Source: Deltaproteobacteria bacterium (GTDB lineage: Bacteria; Myxococcota_A; Polyangia; GCA-2747355). Taken from it: a DNA stretch of 35,217 nt. The stretch is taken from positions 1-35,217 of the forward strand of contig JAFCZD010000005.1 of assembly GCA_019314525.1 (NCBI GenBank), in the 5' to 3' direction. The notes under the pieces were generated by a model. The model saw nothing but the letters and a program-made list of their open reading frames with translations, ran no database searches and was not told the origin of the DNA. The position numbers and the translations under genes are program-made. Shown one piece after another: positions 10,093 to 18,478 of this stretch; the first letter of the stretch is position 1, and every line of letters starts with the position of its first letter.

Positions 10093-10100
10093 CAGGTAAC

Positions 10101-12329
10101 TCAAAAGCTCGTGGCGATGGTGCCAAGGCCGCGCACCACATTCTTGAAAGAATAGCTCGCCACTTCGTCTTTGGAACCCCCGCGTGTGACCTTCACGTCC
10201 TTGTTCAACCACTGCATATTCCAGGCGAGGGTCACCCCGCTGAATTGGTATTTTAGGTCGATGAAGAGGTTCGTCTTGAAGGTGCGATAGTCTGGATAGT
10301 CTGGTCGTCCACCCACCACAGCCCCGGACCGTGCTTTTTCATCCCAATAGTCAAAGCGAAAGCCCCCGCGCACAGAGAACTCATCGTTGAGTTGCGTGGA
10401 GATCTGGGTGCGGGTGAAGATCAGGTGGCCCGCATAGTCATCGCCCTCGACGTCGAGGTCGCGCAGGTCTCGGTCGTAGATGTACTTGACCTTGGTCTCC
10501 CAGAGCAGCCCACGGCCCACGTCGAAGCGGTAGCCGAAGTCGAGCAACGCGATGAGCGTGCGCCGCGCCTGGTTCTGCTTGTAAACCGCGCGAGGATCGC
10601 GACCGCGATCGTTGGTGTTGGCGTAGGAGAAAAAATCCGTGTCCGTCATGCCATCGGGGAAAAGGAAGTCTGGGTAGACGCCGTAGTAGTTGCCGGCCTT
10701 GTCTTGTGGGCAGACGTTTGACGCGATGGGCACACCGTTCTGATCGGTGATATTGGTGCCCGTGCAGCGATCCTGAGCGTCGGTGTTGTATTCGAGGAAG
10801 GTGAACTCTCCCTGCACCTCTAGCGCGCCTCGGGTGAGTTTGGGCGAGATCGTCGCGCCATGCCAACCCACGATGGACTCATAGAACTTGTCGTTCCAGT
10901 CGATGAACTCGTTGGCGATATTGAGCGTGGGCACCTGTCCGTCGACGAAACCATCGGTGAGCAGGACGTCCGTCTCTCGACGCGCGCCAAAGTTGGCGAC
11001 CCAATCGGCGCTGATATTGAAATACTCCACACGGATGTCGAGGCCGATACCGAAGGGATCCGCGAGGTCGGTGCGGGCCTTGAGGGCGTAACCGTGGGCC
11101 CGCTTCATGGGAATGGGTGAGATGCCTTGGTTTCCATCGACGCTGTTGAAGACGTAGTCCAGATCTGGGTCCGAAAAGGAGTAGGCAAGGAGCAGGTTGC
11201 TATCGACGAAGCTCTTGTTGAACTGCATCTCAAGGGTGCTATTGACGTTCTGGTAGCGGGGCAGGGTAGCCACCCGACCGTCCTTCTTGTCGATGAAGTT
11301 CGTCGATCCGAGGGAGTCGGGATCGTTGAGGTCAGCCTCTTCGTCGAGCAAATAGGTTGCAATGGCCGTCCAACTCAAAGAGTCCAAGGGGCGCTGCGAG
11401 AGCTTGAGCGCATAGGCGGCGTCCCGCGTCCAGAAGGGGTTTTGCACGAGAGGGTCGTCGATGCCCGTGTTGTAGCCCGCTGAAGCGAAGAGCTTGGGCA
11501 GCGCGATGCGCGCGAAATGGTAATCGATGGTGCCCCAAGGGATGGTGCCGTCGAGGAAGAGGCCATTGGCGTTGTCACGGTCGATATAACGCACCTTGCC
11601 GATGGTCCACGCGTTGTACATGGCCAGGTCACTCGAGCCAGCGTGAAAGGTCTTCACGGTGGGGATCGGGGGCCGCATGCGTACGTAGAGCCCACGCAAC
11701 TGAATATACGCGGAGTGGTTCATGCCCAGGCTCTCGCCCGTGCCATCGGCGCCCCGCGGAAGGCCCGCCGCGTCTACAGAGAGGTCGCCATTTTCATAAA
11801 ACTCGGCCCATTGCCGATGGAAGCGGCTCTTGATGCGCGCGCCCACCTCCACCCGGTCGGAGACCCGTCCATCGAGATAGAGGGTAAGCTCAGAAGCAAA
11901 ACCGTTGTTACCGGTGAAGTTATCGCCTCGTGGGTGTGGTGTGCCGTAGCTGATGGACCCCTGACTCTGGTCGTTTTGGTAAAGGATCTTCGTGTAGGTC
12001 TCTGCGCGCCAGGAAAGCCGTGGCTTCTTGACGGGCGCCGGAGGGCCTCCCTTGGGCATGGACCTGCGAATTTGCTTCTCCCAGGCCTGCAGAAACTTCT
12101 TCTGTGCCGCGTTGAAGGGAGCCTTGGAGAGGTCGACGCTGGGCGTGTCATCGTCGTCATCTTCCTCTTCCTCGTCATCCACCTCTTCTTCATTTGCAGG
12201 CGTGACGTCCTTGGCGCTCGAGGGCTTGGATGCAGGTTTGGTGGCGCTTGGTTTTGGTTCTGGCTGAGCGATGGCGAAAGACGGTGTTAAAAACAGGAGG
12301 AAGAGGAAAATGGAAAGCAGCCGAGGCAT
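10101..12329 (-). CDS. Outer-membrane beta-barrel (porin-like) protein, first gene of glucan operon
   Basis: This 742-residue protein has a clear signal peptide (FLFLLFLTPSFAIAQ). A Pro/Lys/Ser-rich stretch and an unusually acidic tract (EEEVDDEEEEDDDDD, about residues 47-61) follow. From about residue 105 there are alternating amphipathic strands rich in Tyr/Trp, ending in Phe (IATSF), the usual signal for BAM insertion. Length and pattern fit a large substrate-specific porin or alginate-export-like barrel. TonB box and plug motifs typical of SusC were not seen. AAGGAG lies about 11 nt before the ATG, and the sigma-54 promoter at 12392-12407 is about 63 nt upstream. As the first gene before two lipoproteins and an amylase, it is a candidate channel for glucan fragments. 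The exact substrate is unknown. Confidence 0.85.
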   Translation of the reverse strand: MPRLLSIFLFLLFLTPSFAIAQPEPKPSATKPASKPSSAKDVTPANEEEVDDEEEEDDDDDTPSVDLSKAPFNAAQKKFLQAWEKQIRRSMPKGGPPAPVKKPRLSWRAETYTKILYQNDQSQGSISYGTPHPRGDNFTGNNGFASELTLYLDGRVSDRVEVGARIKSRFHRQWAEFYENGDLSVDAAGLPRGADGTGESLGMNHSAYIQLRGLYVRMRPPIPTVKTFHAGSSDLAMYNAWTIGKVRYIDRDNANGLFLDGTIPWGTIDYHFARIALPKLFASAGYNTGIDDPLVQNPFWTRDAAYALKLSQRPLDSLSWTAIATYLLDEEADLNDPDSLGSTNFIDKKDGRVATLPRYQNVNSTLEMQFNKSFVDSNLLLAYSFSDPDLDYVFNSVDGNQGISPIPMKRAHGYALKARTDLADPFGIGLDIRVEYFNISADWVANFGARRETDVLLTDGFVDGQVPTLNIANEFIDWNDKFYESIVGWHGATISPKLTRGALEVQGEFTFLEYNTDAQDRCTGTNITDQNGVPIASNVCPQDKAGNYYGVYPDFLFPDGMTDTDFFSYANTNDRGRDPRAVYKQNQARRTLIALLDFGYRFDVGRGLLWETKVKYIYDRDLRDLDVEGDDYAGHLIFTRTQISTQLNDEFSVRGGFRFDYWDEKARSGAVVGGRPDYPDYRTFKTNLFIDLKYQFSGVTLAWNMQWLNKDVKVTRGGSKDEVASYSFKNVVRGLGTIATSF

Positions 12330-12391
12330 TGAAAATGGGCTCCTTTTTGCACGAACGTCTAGGGAATTGCTGATAGTCTCTGCCGCACTGC

Positions 12392-12407
12392 AGCAAGATT
12401 CCTGCCA
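12392..12407 (-). promoter_or_regulatory. Sigma-54 promoter for the barrel-lipoprotein-amylase operon
   Basis: On the minus strand the sequence reads TGGCAG-GAATC-TTGCT, which matches the sigma-54 pattern TGGCAC-N5-TTGCW with the invariant GG and GC at the right spacing. It lies about 63 nt before the barrel gene's ATG and directly downstream of a gene for an NtrC-family activator. Transcription would start near 12381. Confidence 0.8.
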
Positions 12408-12440
12408 GCGTCTAAATGACCAAAATGATGAGGATAGCGC

Positions 12441-12494
12441 GTTGCGGATTACAACATGTGGCGCAGGCTTCCCACGCTTGTTGTCATCTGCAAC
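12441..12494. promoter_or_regulatory. Two GTTG-N7-CAAC dyads, candidate activator binding sites
   Basis: The same inverted repeat occurs twice: GTTGcggattaCAAC (12441-12455) and GTTGtcatctgCAAC (12480-12494), 39 nt apart. They sit about 60-115 nt upstream of the predicted sigma-54 start, where enhancer sites of NtrC-type activators usually lie. Binding by the adjacent regulator is inferred. Confidence 0.5.
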
Positions 12495-12524
12495 AGCCGA
12501 TGGGTAGACGACGACACCATTGTC

Positions 12525-13937
12525 CTAGAAGTCCTCGCCAGGCTCGTCTTCCCCCTCGACTCCATCGTAGCGACGGAGCTTCTTCCAGAGGGTCGTCCGG
12601 TTGATGCCAAGGATCTCGGCGGCCTTGCTCTTCTGGCCGCCACAAGCACGCAACACCACCTCGATATGGTGCCGCTCGAGGTCCTCGAGGCTCCTGCCCT
12701 CGAAGGGGTAGGGACTCTCCGCACATCGCGAGGCGGGCGCCGGGATACCTTCAGCGTGGGGCGCCACTGAGATCTCGTCTGAGAGGTCTGCACTATCGAT
12801 CACCCCCCCGGAGGAGAGAATCACCGCACGCTCGATCACGTTCTGTAACTCGCGCACATTGCCAGGCCAAGGGCGCTGCTGCAGGTATCCGAGGCCTGCC
12901 TCCGTGATGCCCTCCACCGGTTGACGCACTTTCAACGCTGCTTCACGCACAAAGCGCTCTGCGAGCAGGGGAATATCTTCAGGTCGATCCCTCAGCGGCG
13001 GGATCTCGATGCTGATCACGTTTAGGCGGTAGAAGAGATCCTCACGGAAGGTCTTTTGCTGCACCTCTTGGCGTAGATCTCGGTTCGTCGCCGCCACCAC
13101 GCGTACGTCTACCTTCTTCGTCTCCACCGCCCCAACAGCTTTGACCTCTCCCTCTTGGAGCAGCCGTAAGAGCTTGGGCTGCATATCGAGAGCCAGCTCA
13201 CCCACCTCGTCGAGAAAGAGGGTCCCGCGGGCCGCGGCTGTTACCAACCCAGCCTTGGCCACGTGAGCGCCGGTAAAAGAGCCTTTGGCGTGCCCGAAGA
13301 GCTCGCTCTCCAAGAGCGTGCCCACCATGGCGCCGCAGTTAATGGGCACGAAGGGGCGCGCGGCTCTATCGCTGTGCACATGGATCGCCCGCGCCACGAG
13401 CTCTTTGCCGGTGCCGCTCTCCCCGCTGATCAAGATTGTGGTGTTGGTCCGGGCCACCTTGCGGATCATCGCGCTGAGGGCGCGCATCTTCGCTGAACCA
13501 CCCAAGATCGCATCGACGCCGCTCTTTGCGCGCAGCTCACGCCGGAAGACCTCGTTTTCATCTTGGAGCGCCCGCTCTTTGAGCGCACGGCCCACCACGA
13601 TCCGCATTTCGTCAGGGGTGAAGGGCTTGGTGATGTAATCACGAGCGCCCTGCTTCATGCCCTCAATAGCTGTCTCCAACGAGGGGTAGCCGGTAACGAG
13701 GATTACCACCTGTTCTGGCTGCTCTTCCCGCATGCGTTTGCAGAGCTCGAGGCCATCCATCTCGGGCATCTTGATATCCGAGAGCACCACATCGAATTCG
13801 CTCTCTGCGAAGCGAACCAAGGCCTCGGATGCCGAGGCGGCCACGACCACTTCGTGACCCGCTCGACGCAAGATATCCGAGGAGAGCGTCCTCACCCCAC
13901 GCTCATCATCAACCACCAGTATTCGTGCTTGCACCAT
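12525..13937 (-). CDS. NtrC-family sigma-54-dependent response regulator
   Basis: There are three domains. A receiver domain (ILVVDDE, phospho-acceptor Asp54 in VLSDIKMP, Lys in TKPF) is followed by an AAA+ sigma-54 activation domain and a C-terminal Fis-type helix-turn-helix (KSKAAEILGINRTTLWKKL). The AAA+ domain has Walker A GESGTGKE, sigma-54 contact loop GSFTGA (a Ser variant of GAFTGA), Walker B GTLFLDEV and an arginine-finger region. I start at ATG 13937 (MVQARILVVDDE) because the track's TTG at 13979 adds a tail outside the receiver fold; a GTG at 13946 with AAGG upstream is an alternative. It follows the kinase gene by 43 nt, and a sigma-54 promoter lies just past its stop. It is therefore very likely the activator of the barrel-lipoprotein-amylase operon. 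Confidence 0.93.
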   Translation of the reverse strand: MVQARILVVDDERGVRTLSSDILRRAGHEVVVAASASEALVRFAESEFDVVLSDIKMPEMDGLELCKRMREEQPEQVVILVTGYPSLETAIEGMKQGARDYITKPFTPDEMRIVVGRALKERALQDENEVFRRELRAKSGVDAILGGSAKMRALSAMIRKVARTNTTILISGESGTGKELVARAIHVHSDRAARPFVPINCGAMVGTLLESELFGHAKGSFTGAHVAKAGLVTAAARGTLFLDEVGELALDMQPKLLRLLQEGEVKAVGAVETKKVDVRVVAATNRDLRQEVQQKTFREDLFYRLNVISIEIPPLRDRPEDIPLLAERFVREAALKVRQPVEGITEAGLGYLQQRPWPGNVRELQNVIERAVILSSGGVIDSADLSDEISVAPHAEGIPAPASRCAESPYPFEGRSLEDLERHHIEVVLRACGGQKSKAAEILGINRTTLWKKLRRYDGVEGEDEPGEDF

Positions 13938-13980
13938 GATCCTCACGATCGACCTTAGGCCGTCTCCAATATGCGCCAAC

Positions 13981-16200
13981 TCAACGGCCGTTGGCTACCT
14001 CCTCGAAGGAAGGCAAGATGACGCGAAATGTCGCGCCGGACCCTTGGGTACTCTCGACCTCGATCTTGCCCCCATGATCGCTGACGATCCCATGACTCAC
14101 CGAAAGACCCAAGCCTGTACCAGCCCCTGGAGCCTTTGTCGTGAAAAAGGGATCGAAGATCCTGTCGATATTTTTCCCCCGGATACCCGGCCCGTCATCA
14201 GAAAACTCGACATAGACCTGCGCTGGCGCCACATCATCCAGGGTGCCGCTGCGCAGGGTGAGCGTACCACCATCTGTCATCGCGTGCCCTGCGTTGGTGA
14301 GCAGGTTGACGAAGACCTGCTCAAGCCGACGCCCATCCACCAGCACCAGGGGAAGATCTGCGCTGAGCTCTTCCACCACCTTCACCCGCCGCTTTCGCAG
14401 ATCGGGTCCCACGAGCGCCAAGGTGTGACGTATTAAATCAGCGAGGGGTTGAGGTCGCTTTTCACCGGACTCCTGGCGAGAGAAGTCCAGCAGGTTGCGC
14501 ACGATCATCTGTACGCGCTGCGCCTCTTCTGCGACCAACTCGAGAGCAGCCCTATCGGGCGAGTCGGCGTCTACCCCTTCGAGGAGCAGCTTGGCGTAGC
14601 CAAGGATCGTCGTCAGCGGGTTGTTGATCTCATGGGCCACACCCGCCGCCAAGACGCCAACGCTCGAAAGCTTCTCCGAGCGCAAGAGCTGTTGCTGCAG
14701 GCGAGCGCTCTCGGAGAGATCCTCCTGGAGGATCACCGCGCCATCCACCTCGCCGCTGCGGCTGCGTAGGGGAGTGATACGAACTCGGTAACGCAAGGGC
14801 TTGCGCGCGGAAAAGGGCGTGCGTTGTCCCTTGGTCAGGTTGAGATCCACCTCACCACCCACATCCAGCACACGCTCCAATCGCTCCAAAACCCCGGCTT
14901 CGTCGCGTTCGGCTGGAAAGACCTCATCGAGCAACTGCCCCACAGCGTCGGCCGCCACCACCTCGCTGAGCTGCTCCTGGGCGGGGTTCAGCGTCAGGAT
15001 GCGCCCATCCTTGTCGATGGAGATCACACCAATGGGCAGGCTGCGCACCAGGTTTTCGCGGAACTCCGTAAGGGCGTACATGCACTCGCGGTCGTCCCGC
15101 AACTCAGACACCATCACAGCGAAGCTCTCGGCGAGTTGCCCGATCTCGTCCCGTTCGCGCACCTTATCAAAGGCGATGTCGAGGTTCCCCGCGGCGACCT
15201 GTCGTGTCTGGCGTACCAGGCGGGAGAGTGGGCGCGTCAAGCGTCGGGCGCTGAAGGCTCCCACCCCGAGGGCTAGGACCAACATTCCGATGACCACCGC
15301 CAGGGTATTTCGGGCCGTGCGGCTGGCCAAGGCGTAGGCGTCGCGGGTGGGCTGGTGCAGGATCACCCCCCAGCGCACCGCGCGGAACTCGCTCATGCCA
15401 GCGATATTGCGATAAACCGAGAGCCAACGGCGCCCTTGGTCGTCATCCCACTCGAGGTGCCCCGCTTCGTGGCTGGCGAGGAGGCGATCGATGACAGGGT
15501 CGCGCCGCCGCTGCTGCCCACCACTGCCCACCTTCGGACCTTCACCGCGCGCGGCCACTCGCCGGCCCGATCCATCGACCACCAGGAGGCCCGCGTTATT
15601 GCCCAAGCGAGGTTCGGCAAGGCGCTGGCGCACGAAGGTCAGGTCCACCACGCCAGCAACGAAACCAAAGAGAGCGCCACGACGATCGCGGGCCTGCACC
15701 ACCATCAGCACACGCCGCTTACCGTCTGCGCCAAAGAGCACATCGCTGACATAACCTCCGTAAGTATTGGCCTGTTCGCGCTCGAAACCCGTACCCGCGT
15801 CCAAAGCATCCCCGGCTACACGTTTGCCACGTGCATCAAGCGCAGTAGCCGTGTCGAGGAGGGGGAATTCGGCACGAAGACGGCGCAGCAGGCGAGCCAA
15901 CGCACGTTTCTCCGTATCACCCTCGGACGCGACGTCGCGCAAACCACCCCAACCGCTCGCGGTCACCGCGAGGGCCCGTCGCGTGTCCTGCAGCCGTGTA
16001 TTGAGTTCATGACCAATGGAGCGAATCAGCGCCAGATGGCCTCGGGTGACCTCGTCCTGCACGTTGCCGCGCGCGCTGTGGATAGCGATCCAACCCAACA
16101 GGAGGGTAGGTGTGAGCGCCATCAAGGCGAGGAGGATCACCAGCCGGGAGCGCAACCCGGCCCGAACCCGAGGGGGCAGCGCCACCTTTTCTTCGGTCAT
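13981..16200 (-). CDS. Membrane sensor histidine kinase (Cache-like, HAMP, PAS)
   Basis: ATG 16200 (MTEEKVALPP) overlaps the upstream stop as ATGA, so it is preferred to the track start at 16305. The roughly 739-residue protein has two membrane helices (LVILLALMALTPTLLLGW and TLAVVIGMLVLALGVG) flanking a Cache-like periplasmic domain. A HAMP linker, a PAS domain (LPIGVISIDKDGRILTLNPA), a HisKA domain with His about 523 in VAHEINNPL, and a HATPase domain with N (NLLTNAGHAM), G1 (DDGPGI), F (DPFFTTK) and G2 (GTGLGLS) boxes follow. It should phosphorylate the response regulator encoded next. Coupling to a periplasmic sugar-binding lipoprotein suggests that it reads ligand-loaded binding protein; this is an inference. 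Confidence 0.92.
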   Translation of the reverse strand: MTEEKVALPPRVRAGLRSRLVILLALMALTPTLLLGWIAIHSARGNVQDEVTRGHLALIRSIGHELNTRLQDTRRALAVTASGWGGLRDVASEGDTEKRALARLLRRLRAEFPLLDTATALDARGKRVAGDALDAGTGFEREQANTYGGYVSDVLFGADGKRRVLMVVQARDRRGALFGFVAGVVDLTFVRQRLAEPRLGNNAGLLVVDGSGRRVAARGEGPKVGSGGQQRRRDPVIDRLLASHEAGHLEWDDDQGRRWLSVYRNIAGMSEFRAVRWGVILHQPTRDAYALASRTARNTLAVVIGMLVLALGVGAFSARRLTRPLSRLVRQTRQVAAGNLDIAFDKVRERDEIGQLAESFAVMVSELRDDRECMYALTEFRENLVRSLPIGVISIDKDGRILTLNPAQEQLSEVVAADAVGQLLDEVFPAERDEAGVLERLERVLDVGGEVDLNLTKGQRTPFSARKPLRYRVRITPLRSRSGEVDGAVILQEDLSESARLQQQLLRSEKLSSVGVLAAGVAHEINNPLTTILGYAKLLLEGVDADSPDRAALELVAEEAQRVQMIVRNLLDFSRQESGEKRPQPLADLIRHTLALVGPDLRKRRVKVVEELSADLPLVLVDGRRLEQVFVNLLTNAGHAMTDGGTLTLRSGTLDDVAPAQVYVEFSDDGPGIRGKNIDRIFDPFFTTKAPGAGTGLGLSVSHGIVSDHGGKIEVESTQGSGATFRVILPSFEEVANGR

Positions 16201-17582
16201 GGTGCCAGACCCGACTTGCCGGGCTGTGATGCAGCTGGAGATCCAGCCGGTGCGGTGGCTGGTGCGGTCGCCGGTGTTGTGGGTGGGCCCAGGAGTCGTC
16301 GCCACGCCTTCGCCACTGCCGCGAGGGCCTCTTTGGGCTGCGCGTCCCCAAGGAGCACCGCTTGCACTGCGGGAGTAAAATCGTCGAAAATACGTGCCAT
16401 GATCGGATGAGCGGGACGCGCGCGGGCACCCTTCAAAGCGGCGCGAAAGGCTCCGATCAGGGGCAGGCGCTTCACCCTGGCACGATCATAAACTTCAGCG
16501 ATGGCAGGAAGAAGCCCCGCACGCTCGGCGAAGACCATTTGAGCATCTCCATCGGCGAGAGCCATGGCCAGCTTCCAGGCCAGAGCAGGGTCTTTGGCGC
16601 AGCGTGAGACGACGAAGCCGTGGCCGCTCATGGGCGCCGTGGGTCGCCCTGAGGGCCCCATGGGCAAAGGAGCGACGCCGAGGTGTCGATGCTCACGGAA
16701 AGCAGGCTGCTTGAGGATCGCCCGCGCAGCCCAGGGCCCGTTGACCATCATCGCCAGCTCGCCGCGACCAAAGCGTTGCAGCTGATCTTCATAGTCGTTG
16801 GAGAGCCGCAGGTGGGGCGGGGCGATGTGATGGGTGCGCGCCAAGTCACGGTAGAAGCTCAGCGCCTGCACCGCGCGCGCCTTATCAATAAAGATCTCGC
16901 CGGAGTCAGGGTCTAAGAGCTGACCCCCATGGGCCCACAAGAAGGGGAGAAACCAATATCCATCCGCGCGCACATAAAAACCCCACCGGATCGCCTGTGA
17001 GACGACGAAGGCAGGCGAACTCGACGGCTTCCCGGCTCGGTCCGTCGTGAGTCGCTGACCCACGCTAATGAGCTGCTTCAGCGTCTGCGGTGGCTTCTTT
17101 AAGAGGGCTTTGTTGTAGAGCAGCGCCAGGCCATCCACGCTGGTCGGTACGAGGTAGGTCTTTCCGCGGTAGCGCCCAACATCGGCGGCCTCTGCGAGAT
17201 AATCGCCTCGTGGCACGACCTTGCCCTTGGCAGGGCGCAAGAAGCCGCGCTCGACGAAGCCAGCCAACCACGGCAACTCAGCACGAAAGACATCAGGCGC
17301 GTTTGGCGCACAACCTGTCACAGCCCGGCGGAAAGCGTTCTGCGCCTGAGAAAAGGGGATCACCGTCGCGCGAACGCGGACATCGGGGTAACGCTCTTGC
17401 ACACGAGCAATCACGTCATTGAGCGCCTCGGTCTCATGGGGGTTGAAGGTGTGCCAGAGCCGCACCTCTTGGCCTGGTGGTTTCGTGGATGTGTGGTCGC
17501 GGCACGCAGACAAGGCTCCCAAACCAAAGAGAAGGAAGCTCGTCAACCATGGCGACGCAAGTCTTTGCGTGCAAAATCTCAC
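16197..17582 (-). CDS. Extracellular sugar-binding lipoprotein (ABC-type family 1), probable sensor component
   Basis: It resembles maltose/oligosaccharide-binding proteins (LWHTFNPHETEALNDVIARVQERYPDV near the N-terminus, and AMMVNGPWAARAIL). The signal peptide ends in a good lipobox (LGALSAC). I propose GTG 17582 (MRFCTQRLASPWLTSF...), about 461 residues, because the track's ATG at 17669 would give a 50-residue pre-signal extension. No strong ribosome site supports either start. The C-terminus is a Pro/Ala/Thr tail. No permease or ATPase gene is adjacent. Instead the stop overlaps a histidine kinase start (ATGA), which suggests that it delivers an oligosaccharide signal to the kinase. It could also still serve an importer encoded elsewhere. 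Confidence 0.85.
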   Translation of the reverse strand: MRFCTQRLASPWLTSFLLFGLGALSACRDHTSTKPPGQEVRLWHTFNPHETEALNDVIARVQERYPDVRVRATVIPFSQAQNAFRRAVTGCAPNAPDVFRAELPWLAGFVERGFLRPAKGKVVPRGDYLAEAADVGRYRGKTYLVPTSVDGLALLYNKALLKKPPQTLKQLISVGQRLTTDRAGKPSSSPAFVVSQAIRWGFYVRADGYWFLPFLWAHGGQLLDPDSGEIFIDKARAVQALSFYRDLARTHHIAPPHLRLSNDYEDQLQRFGRGELAMMVNGPWAARAILKQPAFREHRHLGVAPLPMGPSGRPTAPMSGHGFVVSRCAKDPALAWKLAMALADGDAQMVFAERAGLLPAIAEVYDRARVKRLPLIGAFRAALKGARARPAHPIMARIFDDFTPAVQAVLLGDAQPKEALAAVAKAWRRLLGPPTTPATAPATAPAGSPAASQPGKSGLAP

Positions 17583-17598
17583 GTCCGGCAACTTGCCG
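17555..17598. promoter_or_regulatory. Two short perfect palindromes at the 5' end of the sensor operon
   Basis: ACGCAAgtctTTGCGT (17555-17570) resembles LacI-family (MalR-type) operators, and CGGCAAcTTGCCG (17586-17598) is a perfect 13-bp palindrome. The first would lie inside the coding sequence if the sugar-binding protein starts at GTG 17582, so its operator role is uncertain. No LacI-type regulator is encoded in the window. Confidence 0.3.
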
Positions 17599-17615
17599 CA
17601 CCCGCCTGCAACTGG

Positions 17616-17641
17616 CAACTGTGAACATTTGTTCGCAGTTG
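17616..17641. promoter_or_regulatory. 26-bp inverted repeat in the divergent spacer, candidate operator
   Basis: CAACTGtGAAC-attt-GTTCgCAGTTG has 11-bp arms with one mismatch and a 4-nt centre. It lies between the minus-strand sensor operon and the plus-strand barrel gene, so a bound regulator could act on both. The core GAACATTTGTTC also fits the Gram-positive LexA box, but there is no damage-response gene nearby. No T-run follows, so a terminator is unlikely. Confidence 0.45.
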
Positions 17642-17668
17642 GCCGTGAAGAAGAGTGCACGCCAAACA

Positions 17669-17697
17669 TTGAATGTGGAGGTTGTTTTTCCTAGAAA
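17669..17697 (+). promoter_or_regulatory. Possible sigma-70 promoter of the small barrel gene
   Basis: TTGAAT (17669-17674) and TAGAAA (17692-17697) are separated by 17 nt, about 70 nt before the ATG at 17768. Each box matches 4 of 6 consensus positions, so this is a weak call. Confidence 0.3.
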
Positions 17698-17767
17698 CAA
17701 GCACTTGCGGCGCGCACGATGGTGGGCATGAACACTGCATGACCTGGTCGCAGCTCAGGAGGCTTCC

Positions 17768-18478
17768 ATGCGCATAACCCTCATTATCGGCGCCACTCTG
17801 CTTGGGGTCTGGAGTATGTCTAGCCCTGCAGAAGCTCAGCCGTGCTGTGCTCCTCGCCCCGTACATGTTCGTCCTGTGTATGTTCACCCAGCGCCTGTTC
17901 CGGTACGCCCCGTCTATCGCGTGCAAGGCCAACGTTATCGGCCCACTTTTCGCATCCCTTGGTCTATCGGCCTCCATGTGACGGGGATTTCGACAAACCA
18001 ACGCGTCGGAGACGAAGGGGTTGCTCTCGGGGGCATGGGCGGGCACGTGCGTATGCGTGGCTACCGTTGGGGCACGGAACTCTCCCTGGATGTCCTGGGA
18101 AATCGCTTCCTCGAAGGTGGCGTTGAGCGCGTAGCGGTGCCCCTGCAGGTCTCAGGCATGCTTTATCTGGTCCCACGGGGCCAACTCCAAGTCTACCTAC
18201 TCGGGGGAGCGCAAGCCGTTTTCTCCCATGTAACCTGGAACCTACCCAACCTGAGCACAGACCAGACGTTCACTCAGGTGGGCTTGCACGCAGGCGTTGG
18301 AGCAGAGCTCTTCCTCTCGCGCCGCTTCGCGCTCACCGCGGATCTTCGCGTCTTTGGCCTGGCGCGCAGCGACGAGGCGGACGACGGTGTTCATTATGCG
18401 GGCATTGATCAGGAAGCGGTTGTCCCGCAGAAGACGTCGGGCATGCAAGCCAACATCGGCGTCAACTACCATTTCTAA
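17768..18478 (+). CDS. Small outer-membrane beta-barrel protein
   Basis: The 236-residue product has a signal peptide ending near PAEAQ, preceded by a strong ribosome site (AGGAGG, 6 nt before ATG). A short His/Pro/Val/Tyr-rich linker (RPVHVRPVYVHPAPVPVRPVY) leads to about eight amphipathic strands. The last strand ends NIGVNYHF with a terminal Phe, as in barrels inserted by BAM. It looks like the many small OmpA/OmpX-like barrels of deltaproteobacteria, but no specific function can be read. It is transcribed divergently from the sugar-sensor operon and is followed by a roughly 100-nt spacer with no obvious terminator. Confidence 0.8.
   Translation: MRITLIIGATLLGVWSMSSPAEAQPCCAPRPVHVRPVYVHPAPVPVRPVYRVQGQRYRPTFRIPWSIGLHVTGISTNQRVGDEGVALGGMGGHVRMRGYRWGTELSLDVLGNRFLEGGVERVAVPLQVSGMLYLVPRGQLQVYLLGGAQAVFSHVTWNLPNLSTDQTFTQVGLHAGVGAELFLSRRFALTADLRVFGLARSDEADDGVHYAGIDQEAVVPQKTSGMQANIGVNYHF

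Noticed and set aside
15355-16410. 351-aa plus-strand ORF
   Set aside because: It is antisense to a histidine kinase with all catalytic boxes, and spans the kinase/binding-protein junction.
17623-17634. GAACATTTGTTC as a LexA box
   Set aside because: It fits the Gram-positive consensus, but neighbouring genes are sugar sensing and a barrel, and the dyad extends well beyond the core, so it is noted only as an alternative.
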